From DASVAL01 sp035649575 (GTDB lineage Bacteria > Planctomycetota > UBA1135 > UBA2386): a stretch of DNA of 16,777 bases. The notes under the pieces were generated by a model, which was given only the letters and a program-made list of their open reading frames with translations, did no database searches and was not told where the DNA came from. The translations under genes and the position numbers were made by a program. The DNA lies in NCBI GenBank assembly GCA_035649575.1, contig DASRJH010000305.1, positions 1-16,777 on the forward strand, read 5' to 3'. Below are positions 7,183 through 13,800 of the stretch, piece by piece (positions within the stretch are counted from its first letter, which is position 1; each line of letters opens with the position of its first letter).

Positions 7183-8430
7183 ATGGCCCGGTTCGAGTTC
7201 ACAACGCCGAGCGGCAACAGTTCCTACGAGATCACCGACGAGTTCGTGACGATCGGCAGCGATGCCGGCAACCACCTGCGTGTGAACGATCCGTCGGTCG
7301 CACCGGTGCACCTGCGCCTGATCCACGTGCAGAACGGCTACCGGCTCGAGCTCGCGAACGCCGAGCAGAAGGTCAAGGTCAACGGCGAGGAGTGCGTCGC
7401 TCGAGCGTTGAAGCCGAACGATCGGATCCAGATCGGCGACACGACGCTGACGTTCGTCGACGAACGCGCGGCGTCGCCGGCGCCGCCGCAGCCGCAGCCC
7501 CAGCGCAAGCCCCAACCGCAAGCACCTCAAACGGCGCACGCGGCCGCGCCGCAGCAACCGCGCCGAGCTGCGCCGGCCGCGGCGGGTTCTGCACCAGCGC
7601 ACCGTACTGCCGGCCACCATGCTGCCGGCCACCATGCTGCGGGCCACCATGCAGGTCACCATGCGGCCGGGCACCACGCGGCCGAGCACCACGCGGGCGG
7701 GCACCACGGCCATCACAAGCGCAAGGAAAAGCGGCCTGCGTGGATCAACTGGGTGATGTGGGGCACGCTGTCGTTCGTCGGCCTGCTCGTCGCGCTGCGG
7801 TTGCTGGGTGCGGGCGAGTACTACCGCGAGCAGGGGTCTCCGCAGCATTGGCTCGAGACGGCAAGGACCCAGCTGGCACAGGGGGAGTTCTCGCGCGCGC
7901 TCGATTCTTGCAAGAGCGCCGAGATGCGCGAGCCCGACGCCGAGACCCTGAGGCACATCCAGGAGCTGCGCGAGCAGATCAATGCTCGGATTGCGCGCGA
8001 CAAGGACCAGTCGAACCTGACCCTCGCGAAGAACTCGCTCACCGCGATGGAGGAGTTCGAAAGGACGCACCTCGGGATCGATCAGCCGCGCCCGGCCGCG
8101 CGCGAGCTCGCGCGCAACGCGCAGCTGTGGCTGAAGAACTACAAGGACGTCGTGAGCCGCTATCCGGACGCGGCGGCTGACGTGGCGAAGGTGCAGAGCC
8201 TGTACAACCGCTTTGCGCCCATCGCGCAGCTCGAGAAGCCCGACGACGCCGACGACGTGCTGTTCGCGGTCGACAGGTTTCTGGCCTTGCGGCCCCCGCT
8301 CTACCGCGAAGCGCTGATGACGATCGACGGCTACCTCGCCGCGCATCCGAACGACAAGCGCGGGCCGAAGCTCAGGGAACGACGCGACGTCATCGAGAGA
8401 GACATCGTGGCTGCCGAGAAGGGGAAATAG
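7183..8430 (+). CDS. FHA-like single-pass membrane protein with His-rich linker
   Basis: A 415-residue protein. Residues 1-92 have the FHA strand pattern (FVTIGSDAGNHLRVNDPSVAPVHLRLI, KVKVNGEEC, LKPNDRIQIGDTTLTF). Two usual phosphothreonine-contact positions are changed: the Arg after the first Gly is Ser26, and the Ser/Arg before the conserved His is replaced (AP before V-His43). Residues 97-140 are a Pro/Gln/Ala linker, and residues 144-178 are a His-rich repeat (AGHHA type). A basic stop (KRKEKRPAW) precedes one membrane helix at about 187-210. The C-terminal 200 residues are helical, TPR-like repeats (LAQGEFSRALDSCKSAEM, FLALRPPLYREALMTIDGYL). The positive-inside rule places the FHA part in the cytoplasm and the repeats outside. 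No Shine-Dalgarno is seen, but the FHA fold starts at this Met. It converges on the MFS gene with 28 bases between stops. Confidence 0.85.
   Translation: MARFEFTTPSGNSSYEITDEFVTIGSDAGNHLRVNDPSVAPVHLRLIHVQNGYRLELANAEQKVKVNGEECVARALKPNDRIQIGDTTLTFVDERAASPAPPQPQPQRKPQPQAPQTAHAAAPQQPRRAAPAAAGSAPAHRTAGHHAAGHHAAGHHAGHHAAGHHAAEHHAGGHHGHHKRKEKRPAWINWVMWGTLSFVGLLVALRLLGAGEYYREQGSPQHWLETARTQLAQGEFSRALDSCKSAEMREPDAETLRHIQELREQINARIARDKDQSNLTLAKNSLTAMEEFERTHLGIDQPRPAARELARNAQLWLKNYKDVVSRYPDAAADVAKVQSLYNRFAPIAQLEKPDDADDVLFAVDRFLALRPPLYREALMTIDGYLAAHPNDKRGPKLRERRDVIERDIVAAEKGK
7611..7718 (+). repeat. Imperfect repeat encoding the His-rich AGHHA tract
   Basis: Within the FHA-like gene, 12- and 15-base variants of GCCGGCCACCATGCT follow each other and encode AGHHA, AGHHAG and AEHHAGG units (residues about 143-178, 15 His in all). 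The copies drift from CCACCATG to GCACCACG toward the 3' end. Such tracts arise by slippage and can bind metal ions; binding is inference. Confidence 0.8.
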
Positions 8431-8458
8431 GCGCCGTCGCCGGGTGCTGCGAGCCGGG

Positions 8459-9655
8459 TCAATCGCGCTTCTGCCCTTGGGGCACGGCGAAGATCAAGAG
8501 CGCGCTGAGAACCGCCATCGACGCACCGAGCAGCAGCACGCCCGCGTCCGAACCGCCGTGGCGGATCGTCCCCGCGATCGGCTGCACGATGAGTTGCTGC
8601 GTGCGGCCGAGGTTGTAGATGCCCGAACTCGCCATCGCGCGGAGCCGTTCGGGGTAGTTCGCGGCGAACAGCGGGCCGAACGCCGACCACGTACCGAGTC
8701 CGAGCGCCGTGAACGCCATCGCCGCCGTGATCCAGGCACCGTTGCAGACCAGCTCGTCGAGTTTGCATGCGATGAACAAGAGGCCGGCCGTGAACACGCA
8801 GCAGTACGCGACGAACACTGGGCGTCGCCCGAACCGGTCGGCGAAGAAACCGAACGACACGTTGCCCGCGAACTGCGCCGCCGCCACCGTGATCTGATAG
8901 TGGCCGAGCTCGTGCATCGTGAAGCCGCGGCCCAGCAGGATGCGCGGCATCCAGCTGTAGCTGCTCCAGAATGCAGCGAGGTGCACGGCGACGAGCACCC
9001 ACATCGCGAGGCTGCGGTAGAGGTACTCGCCGCGCACGAGCTCGAGGAACGAACCCGGTTCGCGGGTGCGCAGGTCGCTGTGGTCGGGCACGGCTCTACG
9101 CGCGAAGAACACGAGGATCGCGGGCAGCCCCGCGAGCAGGAAGCAGTTCCGCCAACCGATCGCATCGCTGCAGTAGCAGCCGAACGCTGCGGCCAGCGCG
9201 ATGGCGAACGGCGTGCCCGCCTGCAGGATGCCCGCTGCGCGACCGCGCAGGTGCAGCGGGTAGGTCTCGGCAATGAGCGCATGGCCGATGCCCCATTCGC
9301 CGCCGACGCCGATCGCGGTGACGACGCGGGCGGCGAGCAGGGTCCAGTAGCCGTCGGCGAACCCCGTCGCGACCGTGCCGAGGGAGTAGATCAGGATGCT
9401 CCACACCATCGCGGGGCGGCGGCCGCAGCGATCGGCGACCCAGCCGAGCCCGAAGCCGCCGAACGCCGTCGCGAACATGACCCAGCCGTCGATCCAGGCG
9501 ATGTCGAGGTTCTCGTCGAGCCCCAGGTCCTTGGCGATCTTCTTGTTCAGCAGGCTGAACAAGAAGAGGTCGAAGAAGTCGAACACCCAACCGAGCCAGC
9601 AGAACAGCAGTACGCGGCCGCGGCCGTTCCCGAGCAGCTCCTGGCCGAGGGTCAT
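8459..9655 (-). CDS. Major facilitator superfamily (MFS) transporter
   Basis: A 398-residue integral membrane protein with the usual MFS length and about twelve hydrophobic segments. The ATG at 9655 is chosen over a TTG three codons upstream. Diagnostic features are Asp and Phe pairs in the first helix (WVFDFFDLFLF), the loop 2-3 motif GWVADRCGRRPAM at residues 71-83, the pattern AIGVGGEWGIGHALIAETYP followed by RGRAAG, and a second-half copy of the loop motif (FFADRFGRRPVF). The GGEW motif and FD-rich first helix fit the metabolite/carboxylate:proton symporter groups (aromatic acid or sialate/lactate type), which suggests proton-coupled uptake of an organic anion; the substrate is not certain. 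It sits alone between unrelated genes, converging with the FHA-like gene. No Shine-Dalgarno is visible. Confidence 0.9.
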   Translation of the reverse strand: MTLGQELLGNGRGRVLLFCWLGWVFDFFDLFLFSLLNKKIAKDLGLDENLDIAWIDGWVMFATAFGGFGLGWVADRCGRRPAMVWSILIYSLGTVATGFADGYWTLLAARVVTAIGVGGEWGIGHALIAETYPLHLRGRAAGILQAGTPFAIALAAAFGCYCSDAIGWRNCFLLAGLPAILVFFARRAVPDHSDLRTREPGSFLELVRGEYLYRSLAMWVLVAVHLAAFWSSYSWMPRILLGRGFTMHELGHYQITVAAAQFAGNVSFGFFADRFGRRPVFVAYCCVFTAGLLFIACKLDELVCNGAWITAAMAFTALGLGTWSAFGPLFAANYPERLRAMASSGIYNLGRTQQLIVQPIAGTIRHGGSDAGVLLLGASMAVLSALLIFAVPQGQKRD

Positions 9656-9764
9656 CGCGCGCAACGCTGGGCGATGGGCGACGCGAAGTCAACGACGCGT
9701 TCGCCGCAGACCGTCGAACGCGCTCGACCACCTAGCTGCTGGCGCGACCGTTTCTCGAGTGCCT

Positions 9765-9807
9765 CGTGCGACGAGCGCACGATGGACGAGGCCGGCTAGA
9801 TGCCGGC
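9765..9807 (-). terminator. Two hairpins downstream of the first propeller gene
   Basis: GCCGGC, a five-base loop TAGAT and GCCGGC form a perfect stem at 9791-9807, eight bases after the TGA stop at 9816-9818. A second perfect stem follows at 9765-9781 (CGTGCG, loop, CGCACG). Neither has a T-run. They lie between this gene and the MFS gene on the same strand, so they probably separate the two transcripts. Confidence 0.45.
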
Positions 9808-9815
9808 GCGATCGC

Positions 9816-12479
9816 TCACGGGGCGTAGTAGGTGACGACGAGCTTCGCTGCGCGGTTGCGGTTCTTGTTGTAGGAGCTCGCCACTCGGAGGCCGCTCCCG
9901 CTGACCACGAAGGCCATCGCGTTGCCGGAAACCCAACCCGGGCGGTTCGTGATCTCCTGCACGACGTTCTTGAGGTTCGGCGTGCGCTGGTTGTCGCCGG
10001 CCTGACCGACGACGGTCCACGACAAGGGCTGCCACGTGACCCTGGCTGCTGTGACGGGGCGCAGCGAGATGTTGTTTGCCTGGCCCTGGAACGTCAGTGC
10101 GTTGTCGCTGGCCTGGCCGGCGATGAACAGCTGGGTCCCGGTCGTCGTGGCAGTCTCCGTCGTGAACTGGATGTTCGCCGACATGATGACGGCACCGGCC
10201 GGAATCGTGAGGCTCGCGAACCGGTATCCGACGAGCTGATTCACGCCGCCATTGAGCACCATCTCGAGCGTGCCGTTCTTCAGGTCCACTTTGGTGCCCT
10301 TCTGTTCGGCGTCGTCGTTGCCGCTGATGATGGCCCGCTCCACGGTGAAGACGGGTCGCACCGTGACCACGACCGTGTCCGTGCTCGTGAACTCGCCATC
10401 GAAGCCGCTGAGCTCGAGCGTGTAGCTGCCCACGGCCGAGAACGAGACGTCGGTCTCGAGTTGCGTCGGCGCCGTGAACGTCGCTGAACCGGGGCCCGAG
10501 AGCATGCTCCATTGCATCGTCACGGGGCCAGGCAGTCCGTCGTCATTCGCAGTGCCCGCGAGGTGCGCCGACGAGGTGCTCGGGATCGTCACGCTGGGCC
10601 CGGCATCGACGACGGGCGGCAGGTTTCCTTGCTGCACCGTGATCACGAGCGGGTCCGCACTCACGAGCTCGCCATCGAAGGCGCTGAGCTCGAGCGCGTA
10701 GCTGCCCGCGGCGGAGAACGAGACGTCCGTCGCGAGTTGCGTCGGCGCCGTGAAGGACGCCGTGCCCGGGCCCGAGACCATGTGCCACTCGAACGTCAGC
10801 GGGCCGCCAGGCAGGCCGTCGTCGATGGCAGTGCCCGCGAGGTGCGCCGCCGAGGTGGTCAGCGCGCCGGCATCGGGCCCTGAGTTCACGATCGGCGGTT
10901 GGTTGATCTGCACGGGCGCGGGAATCCCGTACTCGCGCATCTTGCCGTCGTTCTCGGTCGGCTCGACGTCGTTGTCGTGGCCGCGGTCGACGAGGAACAG
11001 GCTCTCCCCGGCTCCGACCGTGCTCGGAGCGAACACGATGTTCTGGGGCCTGATCATCGAGGTGGCCGGCAGCGTGATCACGCGCACGAGCTGGCCCAGG
11101 TGATTCATGTGCAAGAGCCGCGTCTTCGGGACGCCGAGTATGTAGAGGCCGCCATCGCCGGAACGCAGCGCGACACCGCTCGGATCCGTGACTCCGAACG
11201 GAGCCACGTCGAAACTCGTGAGCACATCGTCACCGTTCGGCGGCGTGCCGTCGAAGATCCCGTTGGCGCCCGCCTGCAGCTTGTGCAGCAGGTGGGCGGC
11301 GCCGCCGGCGATCCACAGCACGCCCCGCGCGCCGTCGAACGCGAGGCCCTCCGCGTCGGGACAGAAGTTGCGCACGCTGAACGAACGCACGGAATCGTCC
11401 GCTGTGTTCAGCAAGCCGTCCGCGCCCGTGGCCACGACGTAGATCTTGTCGCGGTCGTCGTCGCTGATGTAGAACTCGCGCTTCGCCGGGTCGAGGGTCA
11501 GTCCCGCTGGTTCGGGCGTGTAGGCCAGGGTCGTGGTCGAACGCGCCACGATACCGGCGCGGCTGATTTCGAACGTGTTCTTGCCCGCGTAGATCGGCAT
11601 TTCGTCGACCTCGCTGTCGGTGACCACGAGCCGATCGTTGAGTGGATCGTAGGTGAGGCCCGACGGGTCCGGGCTCGGCGGCACCCACTCACTCGTCATC
11701 ACGGTGGCCAGCAACGTCGCCGTGTCGGCGTCGGTCGTCGCGAGATTCCACGTCCATTGGTCGGTCAGCAAGGTCTCGTCGCCGCTCGTGACGAACAGGT
11801 CGTGGTTGGACGAGGCGGTCGGCGCGAAGCCGAACGAGAGCACCGCCGACAAGGGCCGCAGCGAGCCGGCTTCGATGGTCGGTTCGAAGGCCGATTGCTG
11901 CAGCAGTTCTCCCGTAGCCGGGTCGAAACCGAGGATGCGGTCACGCGCGACGTCGTAGGCGATTCCCTTGACGCTGCTCCACGCAGCCGGCAACAGCTGC
12001 GTCTTGAACTGAGCGTTTCCGGCGCGCAGGTCCGCGAGATTCGCGCGCAGCAAGCTCGGCACTGCGGCATCGAGCACCACGAGTTGCTGCTGGTTGGCGT
12101 CGATGCAGAGACCCGTGGGCGACGACCACGTCAGCGCGGGAACGGCGACCACGTACAACGCGAGCGACGGCGTGGCATCGAGCAGCACGATGACGCCCTC
12201 CGGCGCTGCGCACACGAGTTGCGCCACATCGGCGCCAGCGTAGTTCGCCGAGCACAACATCGGATCCGGGACGTAGAGCGGTGACCCACCAGCCACGAGT
12301 GCGGGGAAGGGCACTGGTGAATAGGCGAGCTGCGCCGAAGTGAACCCATGAAGGGGCAGCAGGAACTGCGAGGCGGCGGCGGGTTCGAGGACGCCGGCCA
12401 GCTGGGGCGGGTCGATGACCGAGCCCGATTGTGCAACGAGAGCCGTTGCGGCGAGACCAATGGTGAGAGGCGTGCGCAT
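9816..12479 (-). CDS. Exported beta-propeller / PKD protein, paralogue A (887 aa)
   Basis: The signal peptide covers residues 1-17 (MRTPLTIGLAATALVAQ). Residues about 40-115 are a conserved family N-domain (LLPLHGFTSAQLAYSPVP, VPDPMLCSANYAGADVAQLVC). Residues about 120-520 form repeated propeller-like blades (GLTYDPLNDRLVVTDSEV, GLTLDPAKREFYISDDDR, GLAFDGARGVLWIAGG, GVALRSGDGGLYILG). These resemble NHL, SMP-30 or SdiA-regulated repeats. Two PKD/Ig-like repeats follow (525-617 and 619-708; NQPPIVNSGPDAG, GSYALELSAFDGEL). The C-terminal domain at 711-887 (ERAIISGNDDAEQ, QEITNRPGWVSGNAMAFVV, KLVVTYYAP) is shared by all three paralogues. Asp-rich loops (DDDRDKIYVVATGADG) may bind calcium. No catalytic motif is evident. 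It is the last of three tandem genes. It is probably secreted or surface-bound; an adhesive or carbohydrate-binding role is only a guess. Confidence 0.85.
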   Translation of the reverse strand: MRTPLTIGLAATALVAQSGSVIDPPQLAGVLEPAAASQFLLPLHGFTSAQLAYSPVPFPALVAGGSPLYVPDPMLCSANYAGADVAQLVCAAPEGVIVLLDATPSLALYVVAVPALTWSSPTGLCIDANQQQLVVLDAAVPSLLRANLADLRAGNAQFKTQLLPAAWSSVKGIAYDVARDRILGFDPATGELLQQSAFEPTIEAGSLRPLSAVLSFGFAPTASSNHDLFVTSGDETLLTDQWTWNLATTDADTATLLATVMTSEWVPPSPDPSGLTYDPLNDRLVVTDSEVDEMPIYAGKNTFEISRAGIVARSTTTLAYTPEPAGLTLDPAKREFYISDDDRDKIYVVATGADGLLNTADDSVRSFSVRNFCPDAEGLAFDGARGVLWIAGGAAHLLHKLQAGANGIFDGTPPNGDDVLTSFDVAPFGVTDPSGVALRSGDGGLYILGVPKTRLLHMNHLGQLVRVITLPATSMIRPQNIVFAPSTVGAGESLFLVDRGHDNDVEPTENDGKMREYGIPAPVQINQPPIVNSGPDAGALTTSAAHLAGTAIDDGLPGGPLTFEWHMVSGPGTASFTAPTQLATDVSFSAAGSYALELSAFDGELVSADPLVITVQQGNLPPVVDAGPSVTIPSTSSAHLAGTANDDGLPGPVTMQWSMLSGPGSATFTAPTQLETDVSFSAVGSYTLELSGFDGEFTSTDTVVVTVRPVFTVERAIISGNDDAEQKGTKVDLKNGTLEMVLNGGVNQLVGYRFASLTIPAGAVIMSANIQFTTETATTTGTQLFIAGQASDNALTFQGQANNISLRPVTAARVTWQPLSWTVVGQAGDNQRTPNLKNVVQEITNRPGWVSGNAMAFVVSGSGLRVASSYNKNRNRAAKLVVTYYAP

Positions 12480-12545
12480 GGAAAGAGCTCAGGCCAGGTG
12501 AGCCGGCCAGCAGGTGCAAGGTGGTCGGGAGATCTCCCGATGCCC

Positions 12546-12608
12546 AACGTTATCTCTGACCGCATCTCGTTGCCGTTTGCGCGCAACAGTCAATTCCATT
12601 GTGAGACG
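12546..12608 (-). promoter_or_regulatory. Conserved twin boxes upstream of paralogue A
   Basis: On the minus strand, CGTCTCACAATG (12597-12608) is followed after exactly 40 bases by GAGATAACGTT (12546-12556), 66 bases before the ATG. The same two boxes with the same 40-base spacing lie upstream of the middle paralogue at 13716-13778. Bases between the boxes match at only about one third of positions. CACAAT or GATAAC could be a -10 hexamer, but no standard -35 fits either. It may be a promoter with an operator, or a leader element. Confidence 0.45.
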
Positions 12609-12623
12609 GGGCGCGCCGAGATT

Positions 12624-12640
12624 GCGCGCGGGAAGCGCGC
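12624..12640 (-). terminator. GC hairpin after the middle paralogue
   Basis: GCGCGC, loop GGGAA and GCGCGC (written on the plus strand) form a perfect six-pair stem 14 bases beyond the TAG stop of the minus-strand gene at 12655-12657. No T-run follows. It lies upstream of the conserved boxes at 12546-12608, which fits separate transcription of paralogue A. Confidence 0.4.
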
Positions 12641-12654
12641 GCGACGAGGTTCAC

Positions 12655-13668
12655 CTAGCTGCCGGCGTGGTAGGTGACGATGAGCTTCGCGGCGCCGCTT
12701 GGTCTCTTCTCGTAGGAAGTCGCAATGCGGCAGCCGGTCCCCGAGATCTTGAGGACGATCGAGTTGCCGGCGTTCCAGCCCGGACGGCTCGTGATCTCCT
12801 GCACGATGCGATTGAGGTTCGGAGTGCACTGATTCGGGCCCTCCTCGTGGATGATCTTCCAAGCCGCGGGAGCCCAAGCCACGTCTGCTCTGGTGGTCGG
12901 CCGGCCAGAGACCTGGTTGCTCCTCGGCTGGAAGGGGGCGGCGCTGTCGCTGGCCTCGCCGGAGATCGATAGCTGCGTCGGGATCGACGAGACCTTCTCG
13001 GCGGCGAACTGCACGTGCGCCGACGAGATGACGGCACCACGCGGAATCGCAACGTCCTCGAATCGGAGCCCGATGACCTGGTTCACCGAGCTGTCCGTCA
13101 CCATTTCGAGGGTCTTGCCGCTGCGGTCCAGTCTGTTGGGCTGCTGTTCGACGTCGTCGTTGCCGGTCGTTATGGCCCGCTCCAGGATGACAGGAAGTTC
13201 CTGCACCGTGACGACTACCGTGTCCGTGCTCGTCAGTGCGCCATCGAAGGCGCTGAGCTCGAGCGTGTAGCTCCCCGCGACCGAGAACCAGACGTCGGTC
13301 ACGGGTTGTGTCGACGCAGAGAAGGTCGCGGTGCCGGGACCCGCGAGCAGGTCCCAATGGACCGCCAGCAGACTGCCAGGCAGGCCGTCGTCAGTGACGG
13401 CGCCTGCGAGGTGCGCCGCGGCCGTGATCACGGTGCCGACGTCGGGCCCCGCCTTCACGATGGGTGGTTGGTTGGATTGCCGAAAGCGGGCCACGACCGT
13501 GTCCGCGCTCGTCAACTCATTGTCCAACGCGCTGCGCTCGATGGTGTGGCTGCCCGGGAGCTTCGCGATGGGTTCGAGAAGGCCCGACGACCGGGGTTCG
13601 TCGAGGGGCGAGTGTGATTGTGCAACGAGCGCCGCTGCGGCGAGACAAATGGCGAGAGGAGTACGCAT
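12655..13668 (-). CDS. Internally deleted paralogue B: one PKD repeat and C-terminal domain (337 aa)
   Basis: The ATG at 13668 opens the family signal peptide (MRTPLAICLAAAALVAQ); a GTG eleven codons upstream would place extra residues before it. Residues 18-36 match the start of the full-length paralogues (PLDEPRSSGLLEPIA beside VIDEPHLAGVLEPLA). At about residue 37 the sequence jumps straight into the tail of a PKD repeat (GSHTIERSALDNELTSADTVV). The N-domain, the entire propeller and the first part of that PKD repeat are missing, with the frame kept. One complete PKD repeat follows (66-156), then the shared C-terminal domain (160-337; ERAITTGNDDVEQ, QEITSRPGWNAGNSIVLKI, TGCRIATSY). The remnant has drifted at conserved sites (SALDNEL for SAFDGEL), which may indicate relaxed constraint. 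It may still be a secreted PKD/C-domain protein, or a decaying copy; the intact frame and conserved upstream boxes favour expression. Confidence 0.75.
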   Translation of the reverse strand: MRTPLAICLAAAALVAQSHSPLDEPRSSGLLEPIAKLPGSHTIERSALDNELTSADTVVARFRQSNQPPIVKAGPDVGTVITAAAHLAGAVTDDGLPGSLLAVHWDLLAGPGTATFSASTQPVTDVWFSVAGSYTLELSAFDGALTSTDTVVVTVQELPVILERAITTGNDDVEQQPNRLDRSGKTLEMVTDSSVNQVIGLRFEDVAIPRGAVISSAHVQFAAEKVSSIPTQLSISGEASDSAAPFQPRSNQVSGRPTTRADVAWAPAAWKIIHEEGPNQCTPNLNRIVQEITSRPGWNAGNSIVLKISGTGCRIATSYEKRPSGAAKLIVTYHAGS

Positions 13669-13715
13669 GGAGGTGGCGGCCAGCAGGGCGAGCGGGTTCA
13701 CCCGCGGGGACGCGA

Positions 13716-13778
13716 AACGTTATCTCCACTCTCACGTCGCAGTTCGGCTGCAGCACCGGATCTGTTCATTGTGAGACG
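13716..13778 (-). promoter_or_regulatory. Conserved twin boxes upstream of paralogue B
   Basis: CGTCTCACAATG (13767-13778) and GAGATAACGTT (13716-13726) lie on the minus strand, 40 bases apart and 47 bases before the ATG. They match the pair upstream of paralogue A base for base and in spacing. The upstream box overlaps a wider similar stretch (CGG, GCGCGC, then the box) immediately after the stop of paralogue C. Confidence 0.45.
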
Positions 13779-13800
13779 AGCGCGCCCGAGGCTCGATCGC

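Noticed and set aside
8444..9799. Plus-strand open frame of 451 codons opposite the MFS gene
   Set aside because: Glu/Arg-rich shadow; the minus-strand frame contains both MFS loop motifs and the hydrophobic helices.
10899..12284. Plus-strand open frame of 461 codons opposite paralogue A
   Set aside because: The same kind of shadow as the frame opposite paralogue C. The two even resemble each other because the underlying genes are paralogues, which is not independent evidence of coding.
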